From Actinomycetes bacterium (GTDB lineage Bacteria; Actinomycetota; Actinomycetes; Propionibacteriales; Propionibacteriaceae): a stretch of 11,125 nucleotides of DNA. The notes beneath the pieces were generated by a model. It was not told where the DNA came from and ran no database searches. It was given only the letters and a program-made list of their open reading frames with translations. Positions 1 to 6,357 of this stretch are shown here, piece by piece (the stretch's first letter is position 1; each line of letters begins with the position of its first letter). The stretch spans positions 1 to 11,125 of the forward strand of contig JAEZGC010000267.1 of assembly GCA_023437345.1 (NCBI GenBank), in the 5' to 3' direction. Both the position numbers and the translations under genes were made by a program.

Positions 1-918
1 GGCGACGCCGGTGGGGAGGAGGCGCCGCCCGAGATGGCGCCCGCCCCGGCCCGCGACGGCGCCCTGCCGGCGCCGCAACCGGGGTGGCGCTGGGAGTCCT
101 TCCGCGACGTCGCCGTCCAGGTGCCGCAGGATTGGGGCTACGGCTTCGCGCCCACCAGCGCGTGGTGCATCAGCGAGGAGTGGCCCGAGGCTGCCTACGT
201 CGACCTGGCGCGCGGGCAGGGGATGGTCCCCGCCATCTTGTGCGAGGGTGTGATCCCGGCCGACCAGCTCGTGCCGCACCTGGTCCTCTCCGAGCCGGCC
301 GCCGCGCCCGCCGAGTCGCTGCCGGACGGCTGGAACTACCGCCGCCTTGATGTCGGAAGCGTCACCATCAGCGTCCTGACCGACGCCGCCGGTGACGAAC
401 TTGCCGACCAGATCCTCGCCTCGGCCGTGACATTCCAGGTCGACCACAACGGCTGCCCGGCCGCGGTCCCGTCCTCAGAAAGCGGGGCGCTGAGCCAGCT
501 GGCCGGGGCGCCGCTGGCGGTGTGCCTCTACGACTTCGACGCTCCCGGCGTCCTTGGGCTGCGCGCCTCGGCCGGCCTCACCGACGCGGCCGCGGACGCC
601 GCGTGGCAGGCGATAGCGGCCGCCCCGCCGGGCGGTGGGCCTGATGATGACTCGGAGTCCACCTGCCAGGAGCCGACCCCCGACCCGTCGGCCGGGCCGC
701 AGCCCGACTCGGTGGCGTTCGTCGTGGTGGACGGCCAGACGTTCAGGTTCGCCTTCTCGGGCTGCACCGGCAACGGCCTTTCCGATCCGTCCCCGGAGTC
801 GCCACTGCGCGAGGTGACCCCGCAGCTGTGCCGCACGCTGCTCGTCCCACCGCTGTGGGTCGACACTGCGTTCGGCCCGGCCGCCGGGGTCTGCCTGGCG
901 GCGGTGCAGCGTCCCTGA
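1..918 (+). CDS. Exported cysteine-rich protein of unknown function, 5' end missing
   Basis: The frame is open from the first base, so the true start and probably an N-terminal signal or membrane anchor lie outside the window. About 305 residues are visible. The first ~20 are an Ala/Pro/Glu-rich linker, followed by a globular part that begins near a GWRWESF motif and a VQVPQDWGYG stretch. Eight cysteines are spread along the chain (in SAWC, ILC, NGC, AVC, STC, SGC, QLC and GVC contexts). An even number of dispersed cysteines with no metal-site spacing suggests disulfides and a location outside the cytoplasm. A Pro/Asp/Ser-rich stretch in the middle (around the codons at 640-700) separates two halves. 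I recognise no enzymatic motif. An internal ATG at 34 is possible but has no ribosome-binding site and lies inside the linker. The stop abuts the stop of the convergent HAD gene. That it is coding is fairly sure; its function is unknown. Confidence 0.75.
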   Translation, partial: GDAGGEEAPPEMAPAPARDGALPAPQPGWRWESFRDVAVQVPQDWGYGFAPTSAWCISEEWPEAAYVDLARGQGMVPAILCEGVIPADQLVPHLVLSEPAAAPAESLPDGWNYRRLDVGSVTISVLTDAAGDELADQILASAVTFQVDHNGCPAAVPSSESGALSQLAGAPLAVCLYDFDAPGVLGLRASAGLTDAAADAAWQAIAAAPPGGGPDDDSESTCQEPTPDPSAGPQPDSVAFVVVDGQTFRFAFSGCTGNGLSDPSPESPLREVTPQLCRTLLVPPLWVDTAFGPAAGVCLAAVQRP

Positions 919-1518
919 CTAGCTGGCGCACACCCCGCGCAGCCAGTCCAGCGAATCGGCGTCGTCGCGCCACAGGTGCGCCTGCCAGCCGAAGCCGGCC
1001 GCGCCGGCCACGTTGGCGGGCCGGTCATCGATGAAGGCGATGTCGGACGGCGCCACGCCGAGCTCGTCGGTGATCAGCCGGTAGATCTGGGGGTCGGGCT
1101 TGACCAGCCCCAGTTCGCCCGAGATGAACAGCCGGTCCACCAGCGGGTACCAGTCGCTGGCCTGCGCGGCGGGACGCAGCGCGGCGGGCGCGTTGCTGAG
1201 GATGACCAGCCGCTGCTCCCAGCCGGCCAGCGTCTCCAGCATGGCCACCGCCGAGGCCCGGAACCTGCACCACAGCGCCATGTCGTAGTGCGCCAGGTGG
1301 TCGACCAGTTCGGGCGTCGGTGCGACGCCGACGGCGGCCAGCAGCGGGCCGTAGTAGTCCTCCGGCGGCTCGCCGCGATCCAGGCCGACCCGGTGCGGCC
1401 CCCAGTACGCGGCCTCGTAGGCGGCCGGGTCGACGCCCAGCAGGGCGGCGGGCCCGGTGTAGAGGTCGGCGGGCCAGGCGAGCACCCCGCCCAGGTCGAG
1501 GACTATCACGTCGGTCAC
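919..1518 (-). CDS. HAD superfamily hydrolase, subfamily IA type
   Basis: This 199-residue protein has the four HAD motifs in order. The motif I nucleophile is D8 in VLDLGGVL, motif II is S108 in VILSNAP, motif III is K140 in GLVKPDPQIY, and motif IV is D164-D165 in FIDDRPANV. A helical cap fits between motifs I and II (about residues 15-95). Such enzymes are usually cytoplasmic phosphatases acting on small phosphorylated metabolites; the substrate cannot be told here. The usual second aspartate of motif I is G10 (DLG), as in the YihX/epoxide-hydrolase-N-terminal branch of the family. Translation starts at a GTG with no ribosome-binding site. A TAGCGT hexamer 6 nt upstream of it suggests a leaderless mRNA. 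The gene is divergent from the Rv2466c-like gene over 27 bp and convergent with the gene to its left with no gap. Confidence 0.9.
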   Translation of the reverse strand: MTDVIVLDLGGVLAWPADLYTGPAALLGVDPAAYEAAYWGPHRVGLDRGEPPEDYYGPLLAAVGVAPTPELVDHLAHYDMALWCRFRASAVAMLETLAGWEQRLVILSNAPAALRPAAQASDWYPLVDRLFISGELGLVKPDPQIYRLITDELGVAPSDIAFIDDRPANVAGAAGFGWQAHLWRDDADSLDWLRGVCAS

Positions 1519-1524
1519 GCCTGC

Positions 1525-1530
1525 ACGCTA
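1525..1530 (-). promoter_or_regulatory. -10 element (TAGCGT) of the HAD gene, leaderless type
   Basis: Read on the minus strand, TAGCGT lies 6 nt before the GTG start at 1518. This matches the actinobacterial TANNNT -10 consensus and puts the transcription start at or next to the start codon. No Shine-Dalgarno sequence is present, and there is no room for one. The -35 region would fall inside the first codons of the divergent gene and shows no strong match. Confidence 0.55.
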
Positions 1531-1532
1531 CC

Positions 1533-1538
1533 TACACT
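1533..1538 (+). promoter_or_regulatory. -10 element (TACACT) of the Rv2466c-like gene, leaderless type
   Basis: TACACT ends 7 nt before the ATG at 1546, so the transcript probably begins at the A of the start codon. The two divergent -10 boxes are separated by only 2 bp, so polymerase binding at one should exclude the other. Confidence 0.55.
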
Positions 1539-1545
1539 CGGGCCC

Positions 1546-2175
1546 ATGGCCGAAACCACCACCACCGTCCCTGACCCCACCACCCTCGACCTGTGGTTCG
1601 ATCCGATGTGCCCCTGGGCGTGGCTCACCTCACGCTGGGCGCTGGAGGTCGAGCGGGTGCGTCCGGTGGCCGTCAGGTTCCACGTGATGAGCCTGTCGGT
1701 GCTCAACGAGGGTCGTGAGTTGTCGCCGCGCTACCGCGCCACGATGGACGCCGGCTGGGGCGGTCCACGGGTCTGCCTCGCGGTGGCCGAGGGCCACGGC
1801 CAGCAGGCGCTGCGCGAGTTCTACACGGCTGTCGGCACCCGGATCCATCCCGGCGGTGAGCCGAACGATGTGAGCACCTACCGGGCCGCGCTGGCCGACG
1901 CCGGCCTGCCGGTGGGGCTGGCCGATGCCGCGTTGACCGACGCCAACGACGACGCGGTGCGGGCGTCCCACCACGAGGGGATGGACCCGGTGGGCACCGA
2001 CGTCGGCACGCCGGTGATCAGGGTGAACGGCATGAGCCTGTTCGGGCCGGTGATCTCGCCGGCGCCACGCGGGGAGGCGGCCGGGGAGCTGTGGGACGGC
2101 TTCGTCAAGGTGCTCGCCTACCCGGGCTTCTTCGAGCTGAAGCGGACCCGGACGGTGGGCCCGATCTTCGATTGA
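1546..2175 (+). CDS. Mycothiol-linked nitroreductase-like DsbA-fold protein (Rv2466c family)
   Basis: The 209-residue protein matches what I know of Mycobacterium tuberculosis Rv2466c along its length. Shared landmarks are the FDPMCPWAW active-site region, FHVMSLSVLNE, the helical insertion with SHHEGMDPVG, the cis-Pro segment DVGTPVIRVNG, and the C-terminal FFELKRTRT. It has a thioredoxin/DsbA-like fold with an inserted helical domain and no signal peptide, so it should act in the cytoplasm. Rv2466c reduces nitro-compounds with mycothiol and has a CPWC motif. Here the motif is C22-P-W-A25, so the second cysteine is missing and only a monothiol mechanism with mycothiol is possible. I chose the ATG at 1546 because the family alignment begins just after it, a TACACT -10 box lies 7 nt upstream, and any earlier start would run antisense through the HAD gene. 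Confidence 0.9.
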   Translation: MAETTTTVPDPTTLDLWFDPMCPWAWLTSRWALEVERVRPVAVRFHVMSLSVLNEGRELSPRYRATMDAGWGGPRVCLAVAEGHGQQALREFYTAVGTRIHPGGEPNDVSTYRAALADAGLPVGLADAALTDANDDAVRASHHEGMDPVGTDVGTPVIRVNGMSLFGPVISPAPRGEAAGELWDGFVKVLAYPGFFELKRTRTVGPIFD

Positions 2176-2186
2176 GTGGGATGGCC

Positions 2187-2214
2187 TTGACGCGGAGCCG
2201 CGGCGGCGTAGCGT
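2187..2214 (+). promoter_or_regulatory. Promoter of the cysteine hydrolase gene
   Basis: TTGACG at 2187-2192 and TAGCGT at 2209-2214 are separated by 16 bp, close to the housekeeping-sigma consensus of actinobacteria. A start about 7 nt downstream would leave a leader of roughly 30 nt carrying the GAAAGGA ribosome-binding site (2239-2245). The gene upstream ends at 2175, so this looks like an independent transcription unit. Confidence 0.5.
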
Positions 2215-2251
2215 CACCCCCACCGGTCACACTCAACTGAAAGGACCACCA

Positions 2252-2884
2252 ATGGACCCTGCCACCACCGCCCTCGTCCTGATCGAGTTCCAGAACGACT
2301 TCACCACCGAGGGTGGTTCGCTGCACGCCGCGGTGGCTGACTGCATGACGACCACGGGAATGCTCGGCAAGGTCGCCGACGCGCTCCCGGCGGCCCGCGA
2401 GGCCGGCGTCACCGTCGTCCACTCCCCGATCGAGTTCGCTCCGGGGTACGGCGAGATCACCAGCCACCCCTACGGCATCCTCAAGGGGGTAGTCGACACC
2501 AACTCGTTCGTGAAGGGCAGCTGGGGTGCCGAGATCGTCGGGGACGTCGCCCCGGTGGACGGCGACATAGTGATCGAGGGCAAGCGCGGGCTGGACGCGT
2601 TCGGCTCGACCAACCTCGACTTCATCCTGCGCTCCAAGGGGATCAAGACCATCGTGCTGGGCGGCTTCCTGACCAACTGTTGCGTCGAGTCGACGATGCG
2701 GTCGGCGTACGAGCGCGGTTACGAGGTGATCACGCTCACCGACGGGGTCGCGGCCACCTCGGCCGCCGAGCACGACAACGCGATCGCCTACGACTACCCG
2801 ATGTTCTCCAAGCCGGTCACGGTGGCCGACTTCGTGGGGTCGCTGTCGGGCAGCGAGGTCGCCGACGAGTCGCGGGTGTACTGA
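2252..2884 (+). CDS. Isochorismatase-family cysteine hydrolase
   Basis: The 210 residues show the isochorismatase/nicotinamidase fold. The first strand carries LVLIEFQNDF (residues 8-17). The catalytic lysine is K111 in EGKRGLDAFGST, and the nucleophile is C144 in GGFLTNCCVEST, the cis-peptide and nucleophile-elbow segment of the family. Members hydrolyse C-N or vinyl-ether bonds of small amides, biuret-like compounds, nicotinamide or isochorismate. The substrate is not evident here. The acidic triad member is E12 rather than the usual aspartate of a DxQxDF motif. The ATG is preceded by GAAAGGA at a 6-nt spacing and by a good promoter. The last 91 bp overlap the 3' end of the membrane-protein gene on the opposite strand. 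No signal peptide is seen, so it should be cytoplasmic. Confidence 0.9.
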   Translation: MDPATTALVLIEFQNDFTTEGGSLHAAVADCMTTTGMLGKVADALPAAREAGVTVVHSPIEFAPGYGEITSHPYGILKGVVDTNSFVKGSWGAEIVGDVAPVDGDIVIEGKRGLDAFGSTNLDFILRSKGIKTIVLGGFLTNCCVESTMRSAYERGYEVITLTDGVAATSAAEHDNAIAYDYPMFSKPVTVADFVGSLSGSEVADESRVY

Positions 2885-4575
2885 ACCGGCACCAGTACCA
2901 GCCAGGTCGCGGCGAGGATGCTGATCACGAACAGCGGATCGCCCAGCTGATCGGCGCCCAGGTCGGCCCAGATGGCGGTGTCGAACTGGGTGCCGGTGCC
3001 GCGGGTGAGCGCCACGAAGGCCACGTTGGTGACGGCGAACAGTGAGTTCGCGAGGAACAGCAGCACCCGGGTCGGTTGCGGGAAGTGCCGCGAACCGGCC
3101 CGGGTGAACTGCGCATCGGTGAGGATGCGCCAGGTCAGGCCGAACAGGATCACCATCGGCGCGCTGAACACCAGCACCGCTGAGGCGGGGTCGGCCAGCA
3201 CACCGCGGTGCGGGTACAGCACGGCGAGCAGCAGCACGGCCAGCGCGCCGGCCGCCCGCGGCCGGGTGAGGCTGCCCCGGGCGGCCAGCACCAGTGCGGT
3301 GACGAGGGCGACGACGCCGGCGAGCACGCCGATCGCCTGCGGTGTCCGGTCGTGCAGGAAGCTGGCCGAGGGCAGCAGGCCGACCACGTCCAGGCCGACG
3401 GCGACGGCGAAGGCGACAAGGATGCCGGCCTCGGCGACCCGCCCTGCCCGGCTCGCCCGCCAGGCCAGGACGAGCACGACAGCCCCGATCAGCGCGCGCC
3501 AGCTGGTCCCGGCGTTGTTGTCCAGGAACCCGTACCAGGCGACGTCGAAGGCTTCGGCAAGCGGGCTGTCGCCGAGCCCGAACAGCGGCAGCAGCGCCCG
3601 CAGCGTCACGAGCGGCACGACCACCACGGTCAGGGCTGCCATAGCGATCCCGAGCGGGTACAACCACCGGCTCCACGGCGTGACGTAGGCCTCGGACGGC
3701 TCGGGTGCGCTGCGTCCGGCGGCCCGCAGCACGGCCCACAGCAGCGCCGCGGTCACCGCCAGCGCGGCCAGCCCGCCGGCCAGCGCCGCAGGCTCGAGCC
3801 CGCCCCCGGCAAGGTCGACCACCGTGGAGACCGTGAACCAGGCCGCCACCACGCCGGCCCCGGCCCAGAACAACCCGGTGCCCACCGGTCGGGTGCTGGT
3901 GGCGTCGGCGGCGGTCACGACGATCTGGGCCGGCGCTGCGCCGGCGACGATGATGGCCGGCACCGCAAGGATCTGCAGGCTGGTCAGCGTCCCCACTATC
4001 GAGACCGGACGCAGGTCGGCGTCCAGGGCCGAGAAGCCGTCGCCCAGCCACGGCGACAGCATCGCGACCGCGACGAGCCCGGTCACCACCAGGAACTCCC
4101 ACCAGGCGTAGTGGCGCCTGGCCCGGACGAGGGTGAACACCAGCAGGCCCAGGTAGCACGCGACCGAGCCCGCGATCAGCAGCGGGTTGTTGAAGGCCGG
4201 GGCGACGAAGAAGACTGTCGCTGTCGCGCCCACCACGAACAGCACGATCCGCAGCCACCACGAGGTGTGCAGCGCGGCGGTGTGGGCCAGCGCGAAGGAC
4301 AGGATCACGCCGGCCAGCAGCACCGGGATCGTGGTCGTGGGCATGGTCTGGTCGGTGCCCGGGGAGTGCGCCAGGTCACCGGCCTGGCGCAGCGGGACGG
4401 CGAACGTGGCAGCCAGGGTCAACAAGGCGTAGAGCACCAGCGTGGCGGCCCCGATCGCGGCCAGGCCGTACGGCCAGCTGCGGGGGCGGGGCCGGCCCTC
4501 GCGCACCGGCTCAACGAAGGTGATCGTCCAGACCTCCCGCAGGGCGGCGAGGAGGTCGGTTCCGGCCCCCCTCAT
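2794..4575 (-). CDS. Polytopic membrane protein of unknown function
   Basis: The 593-residue protein begins with about 34 cytoplasmic residues, including an Arg/Pro-rich patch before the first helix. It then has roughly 15-16 hydrophobic segments rich in Ala, Val and Leu, the last being a FVISILAATWLVLVPV stretch. A hydrophilic tail of about 27 residues rich in Ser, Thr and Asp follows. I see no transporter signature, glycosyltransferase motif or nucleotide-binding loop, so it could be a transporter, a lipid- or sugar-processing membrane protein, or a scaffold. The start is fixed by an ATGA overlap with the stop of the propeller gene (4572-4575), which implies translational coupling. An open frame continues upstream to 4797 but is only antiparallel overlap. 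The tail-coding DNA runs 91 bp into the convergent cysteine hydrolase gene. The gene is third in the sigma-like/propeller/membrane cluster. Confidence 0.85.
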   Translation of the reverse strand: MRGAGTDLLAALREVWTITFVEPVREGRPRPRSWPYGLAAIGAATLVLYALLTLAATFAVPLRQAGDLAHSPGTDQTMPTTTIPVLLAGVILSFALAHTAALHTSWWLRIVLFVVGATATVFFVAPAFNNPLLIAGSVACYLGLLVFTLVRARRHYAWWEFLVVTGLVAVAMLSPWLGDGFSALDADLRPVSIVGTLTSLQILAVPAIIVAGAAPAQIVVTAADATSTRPVGTGLFWAGAGVVAAWFTVSTVVDLAGGGLEPAALAGGLAALAVTAALLWAVLRAAGRSAPEPSEAYVTPWSRWLYPLGIAMAALTVVVVPLVTLRALLPLFGLGDSPLAEAFDVAWYGFLDNNAGTSWRALIGAVVLVLAWRASRAGRVAEAGILVAFAVAVGLDVVGLLPSASFLHDRTPQAIGVLAGVVALVTALVLAARGSLTRPRAAGALAVLLLAVLYPHRGVLADPASAVLVFSAPMVILFGLTWRILTDAQFTRAGSRHFPQPTRVLLFLANSLFAVTNVAFVALTRGTGTQFDTAIWADLGADQLGDPLFVISILAATWLVLVPVQYTRDSSATSLPDSDPTKSATVTGLENIG

Positions 4576-6332
4576 GGCAGCCTGCCCACCGACATCGACA
4601 GCGGCCCGTAGGCGACCACGCTGTCCTCCCCGGCGGTCAGGAAGGTTGCCGACTGCGAGATGTCGCCCAGGCCGTGCGGCCACGACTTCACCGGACGCCC
4701 GTCCGCGTCCAGCAGCACCAGCTCGGTGTCGGTCAGCAGCAGCACGCGCTGGTCGCCGCCGATGGCTGCCCACGTCCTCGCCCCGTCCCACGTCCACACC
4801 GGCTGCCCGGTGGCGGCGTCGATAGCGGTGGTGCGGTCGGAGTCACGCAGCACGAACCTGCCGGCCAGGGCCACCGCGTCGCGGGCGTCGTCGTAGAACC
4901 GGGTCCGCCACAGGCGGGCGCCGTCGGACACCCGGAACGCCTGCAGGACTGTGGACGCGTCCCGGCCCACCACCACTACCGGGTCCGGGCCGGCCGTGAC
5001 GGCGAGGCTGCGGGCAACCCCGGCGTCGACCACCCAGGACTGTCCCCCAGTGGCGTCCAGGCAGGTGAGCGCGCCGGTCTGGTCACCGATCAGCAGCCGG
5101 TCGCCGGCCACCAGCGGACGGGTCCGCAGCTCGCCGGGCAGGTCGGCGTGCCAGGCCTCGGTGCCCGTGGCCAGGTCGAGGGCGGTCACCCGTCCGTCGA
5201 GGGTGGCGAACACCACTGTCGCGCCGAACCGCACCGGGGGCACCCGGGTGATGTCGCTGAGCGTCGTCTCCCACAGCCACTGGCCCTGGGCGCCGTAGCC
5301 GACAGCGGTGCGGGCGGCGGTGGCGACGACAGTGATGCCGGCGAAGGTGCCGGCGGTGGTTGGCGTGGCGCCCGGCCGGCCGTGCCAGGCCAACAGGGCG
5401 GGCTCGTTGCCCGGGTCGAGCGCCACCACGTCGGGCAGGGTCTGGTTGGCGAACACGATGCTGCCGTCGGTACCGATCCCGGGCGGGGCGACCGGGGAGA
5501 CGTGCGGGATCCCGGCGCCGGTCTGGTTGAGCGCGTTGGTGGTGAAGTCGAGCGCGTCGACGCGTCCCCAGTCGAAGGCTGTGGCGTCGGCGGGGACCGG
5601 GGTCGGCGCCGCGCCGCCGGGGGTCCACCGGGTGCCGGACTCGCTGCCGGCCACCACCCCGGCGCCCGGGCACCAGGTCTGCTCGTCGCTGGTGGTGGTG
5701 TCGGCGTAGCCGAACTCCCGGTTCACCACGAGGCAGCCGCGCCCGGCAAGGTCGGGGTCGCCGGCCGCGATGGCCGTGTACTGGGCGCGGTAGGTGTGGA
5801 CAGCCCAGTCCTGCCCGGCGGCGCGGTGGGCCAGTTCGCCCTCGGAGGTCCAGGTGTCCCCGGCGCCCAGGCCGGCCGGCAGGTCCAGCCGGCCGGGCGC
5901 CAGGACGATGGCCTCGCCGTCCGGGCGGCGTTCCAGGGCCAGCCTGGCGCCGGTGTCATCAAGTACCCACAGCGCCTCGCCGCTGCCCTGTGAGGCTCCC
6001 GTCGCGTCCACCAGGTGGCTCATCACCCGCTGGTAGGTCGCCGAGCCCCACTCCACGTCGGTGATCTGGGCCCACACCCAGAACTCGGTGGAGCCGGTCT
6101 GCAGCAGCGAGAACGCGCTGGGCCGCGACCACTCCCTGGCCAGGGTGTCTCCGGCTGCGGCGAACCGGGAGCGGTGACCGTCGGGCGGGAACCACGCCGC
6201 AGCGCCGGCGGTGTCGGCGGCGGCGGGCCGTCCCAGCACGGTGGCGGTGGCCAGCAGGGCGACCAGCGTCAGTCCGACGGCGACCCATGGGGTAGCCCGG
6301 CGCGACGGCTCGTCCGGCCCGGTGGTGGACAT
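4572..6332 (-). CDS. Membrane-anchored PQQ-type beta-propeller repeat protein
   Basis: The 586-residue protein has a short cytoplasmic N-terminus (1-14), one transmembrane helix at about 15-34, and a large extracytoplasmic part. Residues 41-240 form an unrecognised domain with C200 and C221, which may form a disulfide. Residues 330-580 carry at least five PQQ-like propeller repeats of the form [LA]D..[TS]G...W, at about 382-398 (ALDLATGTEAW), 422-437 (CLDATGGQSW), 462-478 (FRVSDGARLW), 501-516 (AIDAATGQPVW) and 538-553 (LLDADGRPVKSW). Such propellers occur in BamB and quinoprotein dehydrogenases. No dehydrogenase cofactor residues are evident, so a binding or scaffold role is more likely. A TAGGGT box 6 nt before the ATG suggests a leaderless internal promoter besides read-through from the sigma-like gene 25 bp upstream. 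The downstream membrane-protein gene overlaps by ATGA, suggesting that the two proteins form one complex. Confidence 0.85.
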   Translation of the reverse strand: MSTTGPDEPSRRATPWVAVGLTLVALLATATVLGRPAAADTAGAAAWFPPDGHRSRFAAAGDTLAREWSRPSAFSLLQTGSTEFWVWAQITDVEWGSATYQRVMSHLVDATGASQGSGEALWVLDDTGARLALERRPDGEAIVLAPGRLDLPAGLGAGDTWTSEGELAHRAAGQDWAVHTYRAQYTAIAAGDPDLAGRGCLVVNREFGYADTTTSDEQTWCPGAGVVAGSESGTRWTPGGAAPTPVPADATAFDWGRVDALDFTTNALNQTGAGIPHVSPVAPPGIGTDGSIVFANQTLPDVVALDPGNEPALLAWHGRPGATPTTAGTFAGITVVATAARTAVGYGAQGQWLWETTLSDITRVPPVRFGATVVFATLDGRVTALDLATGTEAWHADLPGELRTRPLVAGDRLLIGDQTGALTCLDATGGQSWVVDAGVARSLAVTAGPDPVVVVGRDASTVLQAFRVSDGARLWRTRFYDDARDAVALAGRFVLRDSDRTTAIDAATGQPVWTWDGARTWAAIGGDQRVLLLTDTELVLLDADGRPVKSWPHGLGDISQSATFLTAGEDSVVAYGPLSMSVGRLP

Positions 6333-6338
6333 TGGTGC

Positions 6339-6344
6339 ACCCTA
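6339..6344 (-). promoter_or_regulatory. -10 element (TAGGGT) of the propeller gene, leaderless type
   Basis: On the minus strand TAGGGT lies 6 nt before the ATG at 6332, in the 25-bp gap after the sigma-like gene. The same hexamer at the same distance precedes the sigma-like gene. No Shine-Dalgarno sequence is present in the gap. The propeller gene may therefore also be transcribed separately. Confidence 0.5.
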
Positions 6345-6357
6345 TCGGCGCCGGGAG

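Noticed and set aside
976..1545. In-frame N-terminal extension of the Rv2466c-like gene to 976
   Set aside because: It runs antisense to the HAD gene, has no family resemblance, and an appropriate start with a -10 box exists at 1546.
2105..4261. 718-codon open frame on the minus strand
   Set aside because: Arg/Gly-rich reading in another frame of the membrane-protein gene; it also runs antisense through the cysteine hydrolase. The alternative frame gives clear transmembrane helices.
3208..4611. 467-codon plus-strand open frame
   Set aside because: Gln/Arg/Gly-rich shadow of the membrane-protein gene without any domain.
4576..4797. 74-codon extension of the membrane protein
   Set aside because: It lies inside the propeller gene in another frame. 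The ATGA overlap at 4572-4575 and the hydrophobic pattern support the internal start.
4674..5993. 439-codon plus-strand open frame
   Set aside because: Antisense shadow of the propeller gene, low-complexity Gly/Val/Arg composition.
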